Shown here in pieces: positions 26,529-36,966 of a stretch of 64,000 nt of DNA (position 1 is the stretch's first letter; each line of letters starts with the position of its first letter). Under the pieces are notes generated by a model. That model worked only from the letters and a program-made list of their open reading frames with translations, searched no databases and was not told the DNA's origin. This stretch comes from Vibrio sp. 99-70-13A1 (GTDB lineage: Bacteria > Pseudomonadota > Gammaproteobacteria > Enterobacterales > Vibrionaceae). The stretch lies in NCBI RefSeq assembly GCF_013114625.1, contig NZ_VTXD01000007.1, positions 62,001 to 126,000 on the forward strand. The letters run 5' to 3'. Both the position numbers and the translations under genes were made by a program.

Positions 26529-27910
26529 TGCGCTTACCAAAAATCACCAGCTTATATGGCCGTATCTTTGCTATCTTTTGGTTCACCATGTTACTGGTGC
26601 TTTTGGCTGTCTTATCCCTACCGCATTTAGATCCAAGGAAAGCACGCGACATTCCAGCCGATCATTACCAACGAATTCTAAAGATAAAAGACAATACGGA
26701 AAAACGCTTTGCCAAAGAAAACAATTTAGGTAAGATTTTATTCAAACTAGAAGAGCCCCGAAGTAAGAGGGATAAAAGCGCTCGCAAATTTTTAACTGAC
26801 TTAGATGGCAACGTGTTAACCACAAAAAGGCACCCAGACTTTAAACTTAAAGCCATTAAAAATTTTGTGACAACCATCGATGCACCAACACAACCCAAGC
26901 AGAGATTGTATGGACATTACATGGTAGCAGGTCCACTGCCGGTTCATTTAGCCAACCAAGATCTTTTTATGTACGTTGGCGTTAAATGGGACCAAACCCC
27001 ACCATTTATCCTCCGTTTATTCGATAAACCATTACAGCTTTTACTTGCGGTCATGTTTGTAAGTACCCCCTTACTACTTTGGTTAGCATGGGCGCTCAGC
27101 CAACCTGCACGAAAACTAGAGCAAGCTGCAAAACGAGTCGCTCAAGGAGAGTTCATCGTAGACCCAGAGCTTGAAAAAGGGACGTCAGAATTCAGGCAAG
27201 CAGGAGCAAGCTTTAACCAAATGGTGGAAGCAGTAAATCAGATGATTTCAGGGCAGCAGCGCTTGTTATCTGATATTTCCCATGAGCTGCGCTCGCCATT
27301 AACTCGCCTGCGAATGGCAAATGCTCTAGCTACACGTAAACAAGGGGAAAGCTCAGAGCATGGTCGAGTAGAAACGGAATCTCAGCGTTTAGAGCAAATG
27401 ATTGGTGAACTACTCACCCTATCTAGAATGCAAGTAGACAGCCATTTAAACCGCGAAGTGCAGCCCTTATCCAGCTTATGGGAAGAAATATTGAAAGATG
27501 CCCAATTTGAAGCGGAGCAAATGGACAAACAACTGACTTTCTCAGACATTCCGGATAGGAAGATTTCTGGTAACCCCAAACTACTAATGAGCGCAGTAGA
27601 AAACATTACTCGCAATGCCATTTACTATGGAAAAGACCAGGTTGATGTCCAGCTATTCGTAGAAAGCGACATACTCACCATTCAGGTTTGCGATAATGGC
27701 GAAGGCGTTCCAGACGATGAATTAGAAGCCATTTTCCGCCCATTTTACCGAGTTTCTACCGCTAGAGATCGGCATTCAGGAGGAGCAGGTTTAGGACTCG
27801 CTATTACAGAAAGTGCAATTCGCCAACACAGCGGTACTATTACTGGTAGCCGAAGCCAACTAGGAGGGCTTCAGGTCGAAGTTACCCTACCTCTTTTACC
27901 CATCAAATAG
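26528..27910 (+). CDS. cpxA: Envelope-stress sensor histidine kinase CpxA
   Basis: The 460-residue protein has TM1 (about 8-30), a periplasmic sensor (about 31-163), TM2 (about 164-185), a HAMP segment, a HisKA domain with H252 in DISHELRSPLTRLRMA, and an ATPase domain (N box ENITRNAIYYG, G boxes DNGEGVPDDE and GAGLGLAIT). It phosphorylates and dephosphorylates CpxR, and periplasmic CpxP restrains it. It is co-transcribed and translationally coupled with cpxR. Confidence 0.95.
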   Translation: MRLPKITSLYGRIFAIFWFTMLLVLLAVLSLPHLDPRKARDIPADHYQRILKIKDNTEKRFAKENNLGKILFKLEEPRSKRDKSARKFLTDLDGNVLTTKRHPDFKLKAIKNFVTTIDAPTQPKQRLYGHYMVAGPLPVHLANQDLFMYVGVKWDQTPPFILRLFDKPLQLLLAVMFVSTPLLLWLAWALSQPARKLEQAAKRVAQGEFIVDPELEKGTSEFRQAGASFNQMVEAVNQMISGQQRLLSDISHELRSPLTRLRMANALATRKQGESSEHGRVETESQRLEQMIGELLTLSRMQVDSHLNREVQPLSSLWEEILKDAQFEAEQMDKQLTFSDIPDRKISGNPKLLMSAVENITRNAIYYGKDQVDVQLFVESDILTIQVCDNGEGVPDDELEAIFRPFYRVSTARDRHSGGAGLGLAITESAIRQHSGTITGSRSQLGGLQVEVTLPLLPIK

Positions 27911-27986
27911 TGTAATACTCAGCATACGCCGTTTTAAAAATAGGCGGCTTATTCTGACACGCGCTATAACCTTACAAAATCACAGT

Positions 27987-28010
27987 TGATAATGATATTT
28001 ATTATCATTA
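27987..28010 (+). promoter_or_regulatory. Fur box upstream of sodA
   Basis: TGATAAT and ATTATCA form a 7-bp dyad (27987-28007), and GATAATGAT matches the first half of the Fur consensus. It lies about 35 bases before the sodA start, so iron-replete Fur should repress it. Confidence 0.85.
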
Positions 28011-28041
28011 TGGTAAATCCTCTAATTACGGAGGATTTACC

Positions 28042-28659
28042 ATGTCACATACTTTCCCTGAGCTACCCTACGCATACAACTCTTTAGAACCTTACATTGA
28101 TGCGAAAACAATGGAAGTCCATTACGGAAAGCACCATAGAACTTATTACGACAAGTTTATGGCTGCGATCAACGGTAGTGATCTTGAAACCGCAACCCTG
28201 AGAGACATCTTCGCTAAAATCTCAACGCACGCGCCAGCGATCCGCAATAATGGCGGTGGTTACTATAATCATGTTCTGTATTGGTACTGCATGTCACCAG
28301 AAGGGGGAGGCGAACCACAAGGCGCGCTGGGTGAAGCCATTCAATCTACATTTGGTAGTTTTGAAGCATTCCAAGAAGCCTTTACTCAAGCAGCAATCAA
28401 TACCTTCGGCTCTGGCTTCGTATGGTTGATTTTGAAAGATAAAAAGCTTCAAATTACCTCTACCCCGAACCAAGACAACCCACTAATGGACGCGGCCGAA
28501 AACCAAGGTGAGCCAATTTTAGCTCTCGATGTATGGGAACACGCTTACTACATCAGTTACCAAAACCGCCGCCCAGATTACATTGCAGCATGGTGGAACG
28601 TTGTGAACTGGAATGCGGTTGCTGAAAACTATGAAGTTGCTCTATTTCCAAAATCATAA
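28042..28659 (+). CDS. sodA: Superoxide dismutase, manganese type
   Basis: This 205-residue Fe/Mn SOD has the signature DVWEHAYYISYQNRRPDY and metal-binding His residues in HYGKHH and YYNH. Two positions point to manganese and not iron: a Gly in RNNGGGYYNH where Fe enzymes have Gln, and Gln in STPNQDNPLM. The Fur box upstream fits the usual pattern in which MnSOD is made when iron is short. A GGAGG ribosome-binding site precedes ATG 28042. Confidence 0.93.
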   Translation: MSHTFPELPYAYNSLEPYIDAKTMEVHYGKHHRTYYDKFMAAINGSDLETATLRDIFAKISTHAPAIRNNGGGYYNHVLYWYCMSPEGGGEPQGALGEAIQSTFGSFEAFQEAFTQAAINTFGSGFVWLILKDKKLQITSTPNQDNPLMDAAENQGEPILALDVWEHAYYISYQNRRPDYIAAWWNVVNWNAVAENYEVALFPKS

Positions 28660-28795
28660 TTTCCAAAGTCATAGTGCCCACAAGTCATAACGGCTAGATG
28701 AATCTCATCATGTTCTAAATCGCTTTCAATATAAAGATATGCGAAAGATACAAGTCAGAAGAACATCAGAATGAACTCTGACGTAAAGTGAAACA

Positions 28796-28832
28796 ATAAG
28801 GTGGCTTGTATTAAAACAAGAAGCCGCCTTAT
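28796..28832 (+). terminator. Hairpin between sodA and trmL (possible terminator)
   Basis: ATAAGGTGGCTT and AAGCCGCCTTAT pair over 12 bp with one G-U. No good T run follows. It may be a degenerate terminator of sodA or a leader element for trmL. Confidence 0.45.
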
Positions 28833-28869
28833 ACTTCAGCCTCTTTTCTTCTATTGATAGTGAATTTAT

Positions 28870-29349
28870 ATGTTTGATATTGCACTTTATGAACCTGAAA
28901 TCGCCCCTAATACTGGCAACATTATTAGACTTAGCGCTAACTGCGGTGCGAACTTACATTTGATTGAACCATTAGGTTTTGATTTAGAAGAGAAGAAAGT
29001 CCGCCGTGCGGGTTTGGACTACCATGACCTAGCCCGAGTAAAGCGACATAAGAATTTAGAAGCGTTTATTGAATATTTAGAAAATGAACGTGAAGGCGAC
29101 TACCGAATTTTTGCCTGCACCACAAAAACAACAGGTCATCATGTTGATGCTAAATTTCAACAAGGTGATGTCTTAATGTTTGGTCCTGAAACTCGCGGTT
29201 TACCAGCAGAGTTTATTGAAAGCATGCCAATGGATCAGCGAATTCGTATTCCTATGATGCCAGACGCACGCAGCTTAAATTTATCTAATGCCGTTGCCAT
29301 TATCGCTTTTGAAGCTTGGCGTCAAATGGGGTTTGAAGGCGCACTTTAA
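28870..29349 (+). CDS. trmL: tRNA (cytidine/uridine-34-2'-O)-methyltransferase TrmL
   Basis: The 159-residue SPOUT-fold protein has all three family motifs: [20 protein letters not shown] near 8-27, [10 protein letters not shown] near 99-108, and [18 protein letters not shown] near 122-139. It 2'-O-methylates the wobble base of two leucine tRNAs. It is a single gene ending at a bidirectional terminator. Confidence 0.95.
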   Translation: MFDIALYEPEIAPNTGNIIRLSANCGANLHLIEPLGFDLEEKKVRRAGLDYHDLARVKRHKNLEAFIEYLENEREGDYRIFACTTKTTGHHVDAKFQQGDVLMFGPETRGLPAEFIESMPMDQRIRIPMMPDARSLNLSNAVAIIAFEAWRQMGFEGAL

Positions 29350-29489
29350 ATCGCTTTTCATTTTAAAATTACAGTCACATGAGTCATTACCGTTTAGCTG
29401 GACTCATGTAACCAAAACACCTCAGGCTTCAATATCAAAAGAGCCAACATTGAAGTAAACCAAGCTTCAGTAGATTAGAGACCAAATAC

Positions 29490-29522
29490 AAAAATGCCCC
29501 AGCAATTTGCTAGGGCATTTTT
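29490..29522. terminator. Bidirectional terminator between trmL and fxsA
   Basis: AAAAATGCCC...AGCA / TGCTAGGGCATTTTT stem with A and T runs on the two sides lies between converging genes. Confidence 0.88.
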
Positions 29523-29568
29523 ATTTAATCTGAATCGCGACGCTCAAAACGTGGATTTCATCAACTCA

Positions 29569-30096
29569 CTAAGGTTTGTTCAGTTTATTAATATCATCAT
29601 CATTTTTTTTCTCAAACTCACCTTCAAAGGTATTGCTATCATTTGAGTTATTGAATGGGTCACGGTGGAATGGGTCTTTCTCAAATGGGCTATGACCAAA
29701 ACCTGCCGAACCACCAGCATGAAAGCCGCCAGACATGTTCTTCACAACCATTTTTTCCATTAACTTCTTCGCCATGATTGCTCTTGGCGCAGGAAGTAGA
29801 ACCAGCATACCGAAAGCATCCGTCATGAAACCCGGAGTCAATAACAAAACGCCAGCCACAGCCAGCATTACGCCTTCTAGAATCTGCTGAGCAGGCATTT
29901 CACCCTGCTGCAAGCGACCTTGTACCGACATTAATGTCTGGATACCTTGGCTGCGAACCAGTGAAGCCCCAACAAATGCAGTCACTAGTACTAACGCAAT
30001 CGTTGGCCACAATCCTAGAAAGCCACCAACCTGAATAAATAGACCAATCTCAATGATAGGTACGAAAATAAAGAGTAAAAGTAAGATAGGAAACAC
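29569..30096 (-). CDS. fxsA: FxsA family membrane protein
   Basis: The 175-residue protein has three or four hydrophobic helices. The FxsA core includes VPIIEIGLFIQVGG at the start and the conserved LLTPGFMTDAFG near 82. Its long C-terminal tail is Asn/Asp/Lys-rich and probably disordered. E. coli FxsA overproduction suppresses F-plasmid exclusion of phage T7; its normal role is unknown. It is divergent from aspA, as in enterobacteria. Confidence 0.9.
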   Translation of the reverse strand: MFPILLLLFIFVPIIEIGLFIQVGGFLGLWPTIALVLVTAFVGASLVRSQGIQTLMSVQGRLQQGEMPAQQILEGVMLAVAGVLLLTPGFMTDAFGMLVLLPAPRAIMAKKLMEKMVVKNMSGGFHAGGSAGFGHSPFEKDPFHRDPFNNSNDSNTFEGEFEKKNDDDINKLNKP

Positions 30097-30380
30097 ACGC
30101 CCTCCTTTGTTACTTCCAGTGTACGCTTAAAGCCCCACTAACCACAAATTTATCCTGTAAAGAACCGTGTTTTTTGACCCAAAATAACTTTACAGAATAT
30201 TGACGAGACAAAAGTAAAAAAGGTGATCAACTTACTATTTTTATGCGCTAAGTACAGTATCATGTGCCACATAAGTCAGGACGGATTTATCAGCCCAATA
30301 TTCTAGCGAACGGAGTATTTGCATACAGAATAGGCTAATAATTAACTACATTATCAGAATTATTCTCTAAGGATCCTGTT

Positions 30381-31832
30381 ATGGCTACTCTATCTAAAGC
30401 TCCTATCGAAGCTAATCAAGCCACTCGTCTAGAAGAAGATCTATTAGGTCAACGTCATGTTCCCGCTGATGCTTACTACGGCATTCATACTCTTCGTGCT
30501 ATTGAAAACTTTAACATCTCAAATGTAACTATTTCTGACGTACCAGAATTTGTTCGTGGCATGGTGATGACCAAGAAAGCTGCGGCTTTAGCAAACAAAG
30601 AGTTAGGTGTTATTCCAAGCGAAGTTGCTAAATACATCATCGAAGCTTGTGACCTAATTCTAGACACCGGCAAGTGCATGGATCAGTTCCCATCGGACGT
30701 TTTCCAAGGTGGCGCTGGTACTTCTGTCAACATGAACGCGAACGAAGTAGTTGCGAACGTGGCTCTTGAACTGATGGGCAAAGAAAAAGGCCAATATGAG
30801 TTCATCAACCCGAATGACCATGTAAACCGCAGCCAATCTACAAACTGTGCTTACCCAACTGGTTTCCGTATCTCTGTTTACAACAGTGTTCGTAAACTGA
30901 TCGACGCTATTGAATACTTAAAAGGTGCGTTCGAGCTTAAGAGCCAAGAATTCAACACAATTTTGAAGATGGGACGTACTCAACTTCAGGACGCAGTACC
31001 AATGACGGTTGGTCAAGAATTCCATGCTTGGGCAGTAACCATCAATGAAGAAATCAAAAACCTAGAATACACTTCAAAACTACTGCTTGAAGTAAACCTA
31101 GGCGCAACAGCTATCGGTACTGGTCTAAACGCAGCACCTGGCTACCAAGGTCTTGCGGTTAAACACCTAGCAGAAGTAACAGGGCTAGAATGTGTAGCGG
31201 CTGAAGATTTAATCGAAGCAACGTCTGACTGTGGCGCATACGTAATGACGCACGGTGCACTTAAACGTCTAGCGGTTAAATTGTCTAAGATTTGTAACGA
31301 TTTGCGTCTGCTTTCTTCAGGTCCTCGCACTGGCTTTAACGAGCTAAACCTACCTGAACTTCAAGCAGGTTCTTCAATCATGCCTGCTAAAGTAAACCCA
31401 GTTGTACCTGAAGTAGTAAATCAAGTTTGCTTTAAAGTTCTAGGTAACGACAACACGGTTTCTTTCGCTGCTGAAGGTGGTCAACTGCAACTGAACGTAA
31501 TGGAACCGGTTATTGCACAAAGTATGTTTGAGTCTCTAGATATTCTAACAAACGCGTGTGTGAACCTTCGTGACAAGTGTGTAGACGGCATTACGGTGAA
31601 CAAAGAAGTATGTGAATCTCACGTATTTAACTCTATCGGTATCGTCACTTACCTCAACCCGTACATTGGACACCACGAGGGTGACATCGTCGGTAAGATT
31701 TGTGCGGAAACAGGAAAAAGCGTTCGAGAAGTGGTATTAGAACGTGGATTACTGACTGAAGAAGAGCTAGATGACATTTTCTCTGTTGAAAACCTCATGC
31801 ATCCTCAGTATAAAGCTAAACGCTACGAGTAA
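30381..31832 (+). CDS. aspA: Aspartate ammonia-lyase
   Basis: This 483-residue member of the fumarase/aspartase superfamily has the signature [11 protein letters not shown] near 327-337 that carries the catalytic serine. The N-terminal [19 protein letters not shown] is AspA-specific and separates it from the FumC encoded at 39.9 kb. It converts aspartate to fumarate and ammonia. It is followed by dcuA, which exchanges fumarate, aspartate and succinate, so the pair feeds anaerobic fumarate respiration. Confidence 0.95.
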   Translation: MATLSKAPIEANQATRLEEDLLGQRHVPADAYYGIHTLRAIENFNISNVTISDVPEFVRGMVMTKKAAALANKELGVIPSEVAKYIIEACDLILDTGKCMDQFPSDVFQGGAGTSVNMNANEVVANVALELMGKEKGQYEFINPNDHVNRSQSTNCAYPTGFRISVYNSVRKLIDAIEYLKGAFELKSQEFNTILKMGRTQLQDAVPMTVGQEFHAWAVTINEEIKNLEYTSKLLLEVNLGATAIGTGLNAAPGYQGLAVKHLAEVTGLECVAAEDLIEATSDCGAYVMTHGALKRLAVKLSKICNDLRLLSSGPRTGFNELNLPELQAGSSIMPAKVNPVVPEVVNQVCFKVLGNDNTVSFAAEGGQLQLNVMEPVIAQSMFESLDILTNACVNLRDKCVDGITVNKEVCESHVFNSIGIVTYLNPYIGHHEGDIVGKICAETGKSVREVVLERGLLTEEELDDIFSVENLMHPQYKAKRYE

Positions 31833-31841
31833 GTAGAAGAT

Positions 31842-31867
31842 AGGGGCTCCAAGTGGAGCCCTTTTTT
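31842..31867 (+). terminator. Terminator after aspA
   Basis: GGGGCTCC / GGAGCCC around an AAGT loop is followed by T6. It separates aspA from dcuA. Confidence 0.9.
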
Positions 31868-31922
31868 AGGCTTCAATACGGTTAACCACAAAATAAAAGT
31901 GGTTATATAAACTGGATGCATA

Positions 31923-31973
31923 AGATTTATTATTTGAGGGTTTATTCATATGAACCTTCACATAATAAAATCT
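31923..31973. repeat. Long imperfect palindrome in the dcuA leader
   Basis: AGATTTATTATTTGAGGGTT and its imperfect complement AACCTTCACATAATAAAATCT are separated by TTATTCATATG and span 51 bases. The dyad ends 18 bases before the dcuA ATG. It has no T tail of the terminator kind, so it may be an mRNA structure controlling dcuA translation or an operator. Confidence 0.55.
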
Positions 31974-31990
31974 AAAAATGAGGTGTAACC

Positions 31991-33298
31991 ATGATTGCAG
32001 TAGAACTTTTTGTTGTCCTACTCTTTATATTCTTAGGGGCCAGAATTGGTGGTATTGGAATCGGCTTTGCCGGTGGTGCGGGTGTTATCGCACTTTCTCT
32101 AATACTTGGAGTTCCAACCAGCCAAGCATTTATCCCTGTTGACGTAATTTTGATCATCATGTCGGTCATTACCGCGATTGCTGCTATGCAAGTAGCTGGC
32201 GGTATGGACTGGTTAGTGCAAATTGCAGAAAACTTTTTACGAAAACATCCTGAACGTATTACCTTTTACGCGCCAATTGTAACTTTTGTCATGACTCTTA
32301 TGGCGGGTACAGGTCATACAGCCTTCTCTACTCTACCTGTTATTGCCGAAGTAGCGAAAGGACAAGGGGTTCGTCCATCTCGTCCACTTTCGATTGCCGT
32401 TGTCGCATCACAAATTGCGATCACAGCATCTCCTATTTCAGCGGCAGTGGTTGCCTTTGCGGCAATGCTGGCACCATTCGGTGTTGATTACCTAACATTG
32501 CTAGCCGTGTGTATCCCAACGACTTTCATCGCTTGTATGGCCGGTGCATTGGTTGCTAACTACATGGGCAGCGAGTTGAAAGACGATCCTATCTACCAAG
32601 ACCGTCTTGAAAAAGGTTTAGTAAAACTGGCGACACAAGAGAAACGCGAAATTCTGCCAACAGCGAAGAAAGCGACATTTATCTTCCTTGGTGCGATTGG
32701 TTTTGTCGTTTGCTATGCAGCTGCCATTTCAAGCTCAGTTGGTCTTATTGAAAACCCAGCACTTGGCCGTAACGAAGCGATCATGAGTGTTATGCTTGCA
32801 GCCGCAGCTGCGATTGTTCTATTCACTAAAGTGGATGCTGCTAAAATTTCATCTGCGCCAACATTCCGCTCTGGTATGACTGCGTGTGTATGTGTGCTTG
32901 GTGTAGCTTGGTTAGGCTCAACGTTTGTAAACGCACACGTTGCTGAAATCAAAGACGTAGCAGGTGCTCTACTTGCTGACTACCCTTGGATGCTAGCACT
33001 CGTTCTGTTCTTTGCTTCTATGCTGCTTTACTCACAAGGCGCAACAACGGTTGCACTAATGCCTGCTGCTCTTGCAATTGGTGTTGCACCGCTAACCGCT
33101 GTAGCATCATTTGCAGCGGTAAGTGCACTGTTCGTACTTCCAACTTACCCAACATTATTGGCAGCAGTTGAGATGGATGACACAGGTTCTACACGTATCG
33201 GTAGCTACGTATTCAACCACCCATTCTTTATTCCGGGTGTTGTGACTATTGCGACTTCTGTAGCGCTAGGTTTTGCATTCGGCGGTCTACTTATCTAG
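31991..33298 (+). CDS. dcuA: Anaerobic C4-dicarboxylate transporter (DcuA type)
   Basis: This 435-residue membrane protein of the DcuA/DcuB family has 10 or more hydrophobic segments. The family motif GTGHTAFSTLPVIAEVA lies near 102-118 and ASQIAITASPISAAVVA near 139-155. It exchanges fumarate, aspartate or malate for succinate. DcuA is preferred over DcuB because it lies directly after aspA. Confidence 0.93.
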   Translation: MIAVELFVVLLFIFLGARIGGIGIGFAGGAGVIALSLILGVPTSQAFIPVDVILIIMSVITAIAAMQVAGGMDWLVQIAENFLRKHPERITFYAPIVTFVMTLMAGTGHTAFSTLPVIAEVAKGQGVRPSRPLSIAVVASQIAITASPISAAVVAFAAMLAPFGVDYLTLLAVCIPTTFIACMAGALVANYMGSELKDDPIYQDRLEKGLVKLATQEKREILPTAKKATFIFLGAIGFVVCYAAAISSSVGLIENPALGRNEAIMSVMLAAAAAIVLFTKVDAAKISSAPTFRSGMTACVCVLGVAWLGSTFVNAHVAEIKDVAGALLADYPWMLALVLFFASMLLYSQGATTVALMPAALAIGVAPLTAVASFAAVSALFVLPTYPTLLAAVEMDDTGSTRIGSYVFNHPFFIPGVVTIATSVALGFAFGGLLI

Positions 33299-33336
33299 TT
33301 TCCGACTGACTCACTGAGTCCCGATATTGAAAATAC

Positions 33337-33362
33337 AAAAGGAAGCTTCGGCTTCCTTTTTC
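33337..33362 (+). terminator. Terminator after dcuA
   Basis: AAAAGGAAGC / GCTTCCTTTTT with a TTCG loop core lies 40 bases past the dcuA stop. Confidence 0.9.
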
Positions 33363-33485
33363 TTTATCTGTACCTTTATCCAAGAGCTTGATTCAGTATA
33401 AATATGACTCAAGGTGAAACTTATTCATCAATAATCCTGTCTGAGTAAGTTAAGATACTTTAACTTCTCACTGACGAATTTTTTT

Positions 33486-35324
33486 ATGCGCGCTTTCATT
33501 TCTTTGCTGGTTATCGGGTTACTTACCCTTTCTAACCCTGCTTTCGCTTTATTTGGAAAAAGTGAACCAAGCTTAAACCTCACATCGAGCAATACATTTG
33601 TTCCTGTAGACCAAGCTTTTCCTTTAAATCACTTTCAGCAAGGCAATCAAATATTACTTGATTGGCAAGTGAAGGATGAATACTACCTCTACCAACATCG
33701 CATCGCTTTCAGTGGTGAAAACTTATTGATTGGTGATGAAACGATGGAGGATGGTCAGCCTTACCAGGATGAATTTTTTGGTGAAGTGAGCATTTATACA
33801 GAGCCTCTTTTTGTTCAAATACCGCTTCTTGAATATCAAGAAGGCGCGAAGCTCATTGTTCAATACCAAGGCTGTGCTAAAGCTGGCTTCTGCTACCCTC
33901 CTGAAACTCGTGTTATTGATATCGAGCCTTTTACAGCGGACTCATCCACTGGAAGTTCATTACCAACAGACACGAAAGCTAATACAGCGAAGAATACTCA
34001 ACAGACCCCAGAGTTAACTGGCTCAAATAACCAAACTTCTTCGATTTCAGAATCGTCGAAAGACTCAAGCCTTGCAGACAAGCTTGGCGATGCATGGTGG
34101 ACACCTTTCTTGTTCCTAGCACTAGGTGTTGGTTTAGCGTTCACTCCCTGTGTTTTACCTATGTACCCAATTCTGACGGGCATCGTACTTGGTGGCGGTA
34201 AACTGAGCCAAGGTCGCGCCTTAATGCTGTCGTTTATTTATGTGCAAGGTATGGCGCTCACCTACACATTGCTGGGGCTAGTTGTCGCTTCAGCTGGCAT
34301 GCAATTTCAAGCGGCAATGCAGCACCCTTATGTACTGATTGGTTTAAGCTTATTATTTGTCACTTTGGCAATGTCGATGTTTGGCGTGTACAACCTGCAA
34401 TTGCCAAGCAGCATCCAAACTTGGTTAAACAATCAAAGTAACAAGCAACAAGGTGGCAATACTTTAGGTGTCTTCGCAATGGGGGCAATCTCTGGTTTGG
34501 TATGCTCACCTTGCACCACGGCCCCACTTTCTGGCGCACTTCTGTATGTAGCGCAAAGCGGTGATTTGTTTACTGGTGCGATTGCGCTTTATGCACTTGC
34601 AATCGGAATGGGCATTCCACTGATATTGGTGGCGGTATTTGGAAATAAACTTCTGCCAAAAGCAGGGAATTGGATGGATAAAGTAAAAGTCGTATTTGGC
34701 TTCATTTTACTTGCTGCCCCTATTTTCTTATTAGAGCGTATCATTCCTGAATTTTGGGCAACCGTGCTTTGGTCTACTTTAGGCTTTATCGCATTTGGTT
34801 GGCTTTATCACAGCAAAAACTCTCTGCCATTTGGAGAGTGGAAACAAAGTGCTGTGGGAATTATTGCCATACTTGGGTTATTTGTTTCAGCACAGCCTGC
34901 GCTCAACTACTGGTTTTCAGAAAAATCAGTCCAAGTAGAACAAACACAAGTGCAATTTATTCAAATCGGTAACGTTGCTGAATTAGAGCAGCAACTTGTA
35001 AAAGCGAAAAACCAAGGTAAGCCGGTAATGCTCGACTTCTATGCGGATTGGTGTGTGGCATGTAAAGAGTTTGAGAAGTACACCTTCCACCAGCAAGATG
35101 TCGAAAAGAAGTTGGGTGATTTTATTTTACTTCAAGCTGATGTCACCAAAAGCCAACCTCAAGACATTGAGTTATTAGGGCAATTACAGGTACTTGGACT
35201 ACCGACTATCGAGTTCTGGGACAGTAAGGGTAACCATGTTCCTAATGCTCGTGTGACTGGTTTTATGAACGCTGAAAAATTCCTAACACACATGAATAGC
35301 TACCCGCTAGAAGTGAGCCAGTAA
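33486..35324 (+). CDS. dsbD: Thiol:disulfide interchange protein DsbD
   Basis: The 612-residue protein has a signal peptide ([15 protein letters not shown]) and an N-terminal periplasmic domain with the redox pair in CAKAGFC. Next comes an eight-helix membrane domain with cysteines in [10 protein letters not shown] and CSPC, then a C-terminal thioredoxin domain with C523-VA-C526. It passes electrons from cytoplasmic thioredoxin to periplasmic DsbC, DsbG and CcmG. It is a separate unit from dcuA, though the two lie next to each other as in E. coli. Confidence 0.95.
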   Translation: MRAFISLLVIGLLTLSNPAFALFGKSEPSLNLTSSNTFVPVDQAFPLNHFQQGNQILLDWQVKDEYYLYQHRIAFSGENLLIGDETMEDGQPYQDEFFGEVSIYTEPLFVQIPLLEYQEGAKLIVQYQGCAKAGFCYPPETRVIDIEPFTADSSTGSSLPTDTKANTAKNTQQTPELTGSNNQTSSISESSKDSSLADKLGDAWWTPFLFLALGVGLAFTPCVLPMYPILTGIVLGGGKLSQGRALMLSFIYVQGMALTYTLLGLVVASAGMQFQAAMQHPYVLIGLSLLFVTLAMSMFGVYNLQLPSSIQTWLNNQSNKQQGGNTLGVFAMGAISGLVCSPCTTAPLSGALLYVAQSGDLFTGAIALYALAIGMGIPLILVAVFGNKLLPKAGNWMDKVKVVFGFILLAAPIFLLERIIPEFWATVLWSTLGFIAFGWLYHSKNSLPFGEWKQSAVGIIAILGLFVSAQPALNYWFSEKSVQVEQTQVQFIQIGNVAELEQQLVKAKNQGKPVMLDFYADWCVACKEFEKYTFHQQDVEKKLGDFILLQADVTKSQPQDIELLGQLQVLGLPTIEFWDSKGNHVPNARVTGFMNAEKFLTHMNSYPLEVSQ

Positions 35325-35359
35325 GCTGCCAGCAAGCGGAAATATAAGCTCAGATTGAA

Positions 35360-35414
35360 AAGAACCGCATTTCTATAAGTACTTAATAATACTCTTAGAA
35401 TTGCGGTTTTCTTT
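35360..35414 (+). terminator. Long-stem terminator after dsbD
   Basis: ACCGCATTTCTATAAGTA pairs imperfectly (about 15 of 18) with TACTCTTAGAATTGCGGT, then TTTTCTTT follows. Confidence 0.75.
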
Positions 35415-35559
35415 ATCCAACTTTGAATTACCGATTCATAATCAAGCCAGTTCACTTTAAAAGTCGATATGGTTCAGACTTTTAGTGTATAAATATTGTC
35501 CGCATATCCAATCAAGATAATAATAAAAGTTAACTAAATTGTTAAAAGTGTAAAATGTC

Positions 35560-36195
35560 ATGGACTCGACCTACACCATTATCATTGCTGATGACCACCC
35601 TCTATTTCGCAACGCTCTATTTCAGTCGGTTCATATGGCGATAAGCGGCGCTAATTTACTTGAGGCTGATTCACTCGATGCCCTGCTGACGCTTCTAAAA
35701 AAAGAAGACGAACCCGATCTATTATTGCTTGATCTCAAGATGCCTGGTGCAAACGGCATGTCAGGGCTCATTCAACTGCGAGCAGAATATCCAGATTTAC
35801 CTATTGTTGTTATTTCTGCCAGTGAAGACGCCAGTGTTGTCACCCAAGTAAAAAGCCATGGAGCTTTTGGGTTTATTCCGAAATCGAGTGACATGCGAGA
35901 GTTAGTTAGTGCGTTAAATCAAGTATTGAACGGCGACCCTTTCTACCCAGAAGGTCTGATTACCAATAACGCCGCATGTAATGATCTGGCTAAGAAAATA
36001 TCCACTCTTACTCCTCAACAATATAAAGTCCTCGGTATGCTTTCCGACGGCTTACTCAACAAGCAAATCGCTTATGAGCTGAATGTTTCAGAAGCGACCA
36101 TCAAAGCTCATATGACGGCAATCTTCCGCAAGCTTGATGTTAAAAACCGAACACAAGCCGTGATCCTTTTACAGCAGATGGAAACTGAGCAATAA
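35560..36195 (+). CDS. crbR: LuxR/FixJ-type response regulator, probable CrbR
   Basis: The 211-residue protein has a receiver domain (acidic pocket ADDHPLFR near 10, phospho-acceptor D58 in LLLLDLKMPG, lysine in PKSSD near 108) and a C-terminal LuxR helix-turn-helix (about 148-205, LSDGLLNKQIAYELNVSEAT). No kinase gene is adjacent. The CrbS-type transporter-kinase at 41.4-44.9 kb is the natural partner, because in V. cholerae CrbS and CrbR together switch on acs for acetate use. The CrbR name rests on family resemblance and this neighbourhood. Confidence 0.75.
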   Translation: MDSTYTIIIADDHPLFRNALFQSVHMAISGANLLEADSLDALLTLLKKEDEPDLLLLDLKMPGANGMSGLIQLRAEYPDLPIVVISASEDASVVTQVKSHGAFGFIPKSSDMRELVSALNQVLNGDPFYPEGLITNNAACNDLAKKISTLTPQQYKVLGMLSDGLLNKQIAYELNVSEATIKAHMTAIFRKLDVKNRTQAVILLQQMETEQ

Positions 36196-36339
36196 AGAGC
36201 ATCATTTCATGAGCTGAATTGAATGTATTTTTCAGCTCTCACATTGCGATGACTTAAAAGGAATAGTAGCCGTTATAATAAAGGCGATTGCTACCCCAGC
36301 AATCTTTATCCCTCTGTCCTTAACTCTGGGAGCTTTACT

Positions 36340-36966
36340 TTGCTTACTAGCATTATCATTACTCAATTTGTTGTTCTCTGGGCCGTTATCGACCCAATCG
36401 GCTCTGTACCTGTTTATTTATCTCAAACTCAACGATTAACTCCAGCACAAAGACGCAAAGTCGCTTTGAAAGCCGTGGCGATATCTGCGGGTGTTTTATT
36501 GTTTTTCCTTATCGCTGGGCAACTTCTTCTTGAAGCAATGCAAATTCCACTCCCTGCATTTCAGGCAGCTGGCGGGCTTGTTTTATTGCTGTTTGCACTA
36601 TCGATGATTTTTGGGGAAAGCAAACCCGAGCAAGAACAAAAAATTTCAGAGGAAGTCAGCCATTCTCAACTGGCTGATTTAGCAGTCTACCCATTAGCAA
36701 TCCCATCTATTGCTTCTCCCGGGGCAATGATGGCGATTGTTATGCTGACAGATAACCATCGCTTTTCTTTGATTGATCAAAGTATTACTGCAGGTGTGAT
36801 GCTCAGTGTCTTAGTGATTACGTTACTGCTTTTATTGGCAGCAAACAGTATTCAAAAAGTCATTGGTAACGCAGGAGCAGCTATTATCAGCCGTGTGATG
36901 GGGCTTATTCTTGCGGCAGTCGCTGTGAATAATTTATTGCTCGGCATTAAAGACTTTTACATGTAA
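36340..36966 (+). CDS. MarC family (UPF0056) membrane protein
   Basis: The 208-residue protein has about six membrane helices and the MarC signature VIDPIGSVPVYLS near 17-29. A second family motif, PLAIPSIASPGAMM, lies near 118-131. The start is TTG at 36340, supported by a GGGAG ribosome-binding site 7 bases upstream; no in-frame ATG lies nearby. The family was once linked to antibiotic resistance, but that link was not upheld, and the transport role is unknown. Confidence 0.87.
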   Translation: MLTSIIITQFVVLWAVIDPIGSVPVYLSQTQRLTPAQRRKVALKAVAISAGVLLFFLIAGQLLLEAMQIPLPAFQAAGGLVLLLFALSMIFGESKPEQEQKISEEVSHSQLADLAVYPLAIPSIASPGAMMAIVMLTDNHRFSLIDQSITAGVMLSVLVITLLLLLAANSIQKVIGNAGAAIISRVMGLILAAVAVNNLLLGIKDFYM

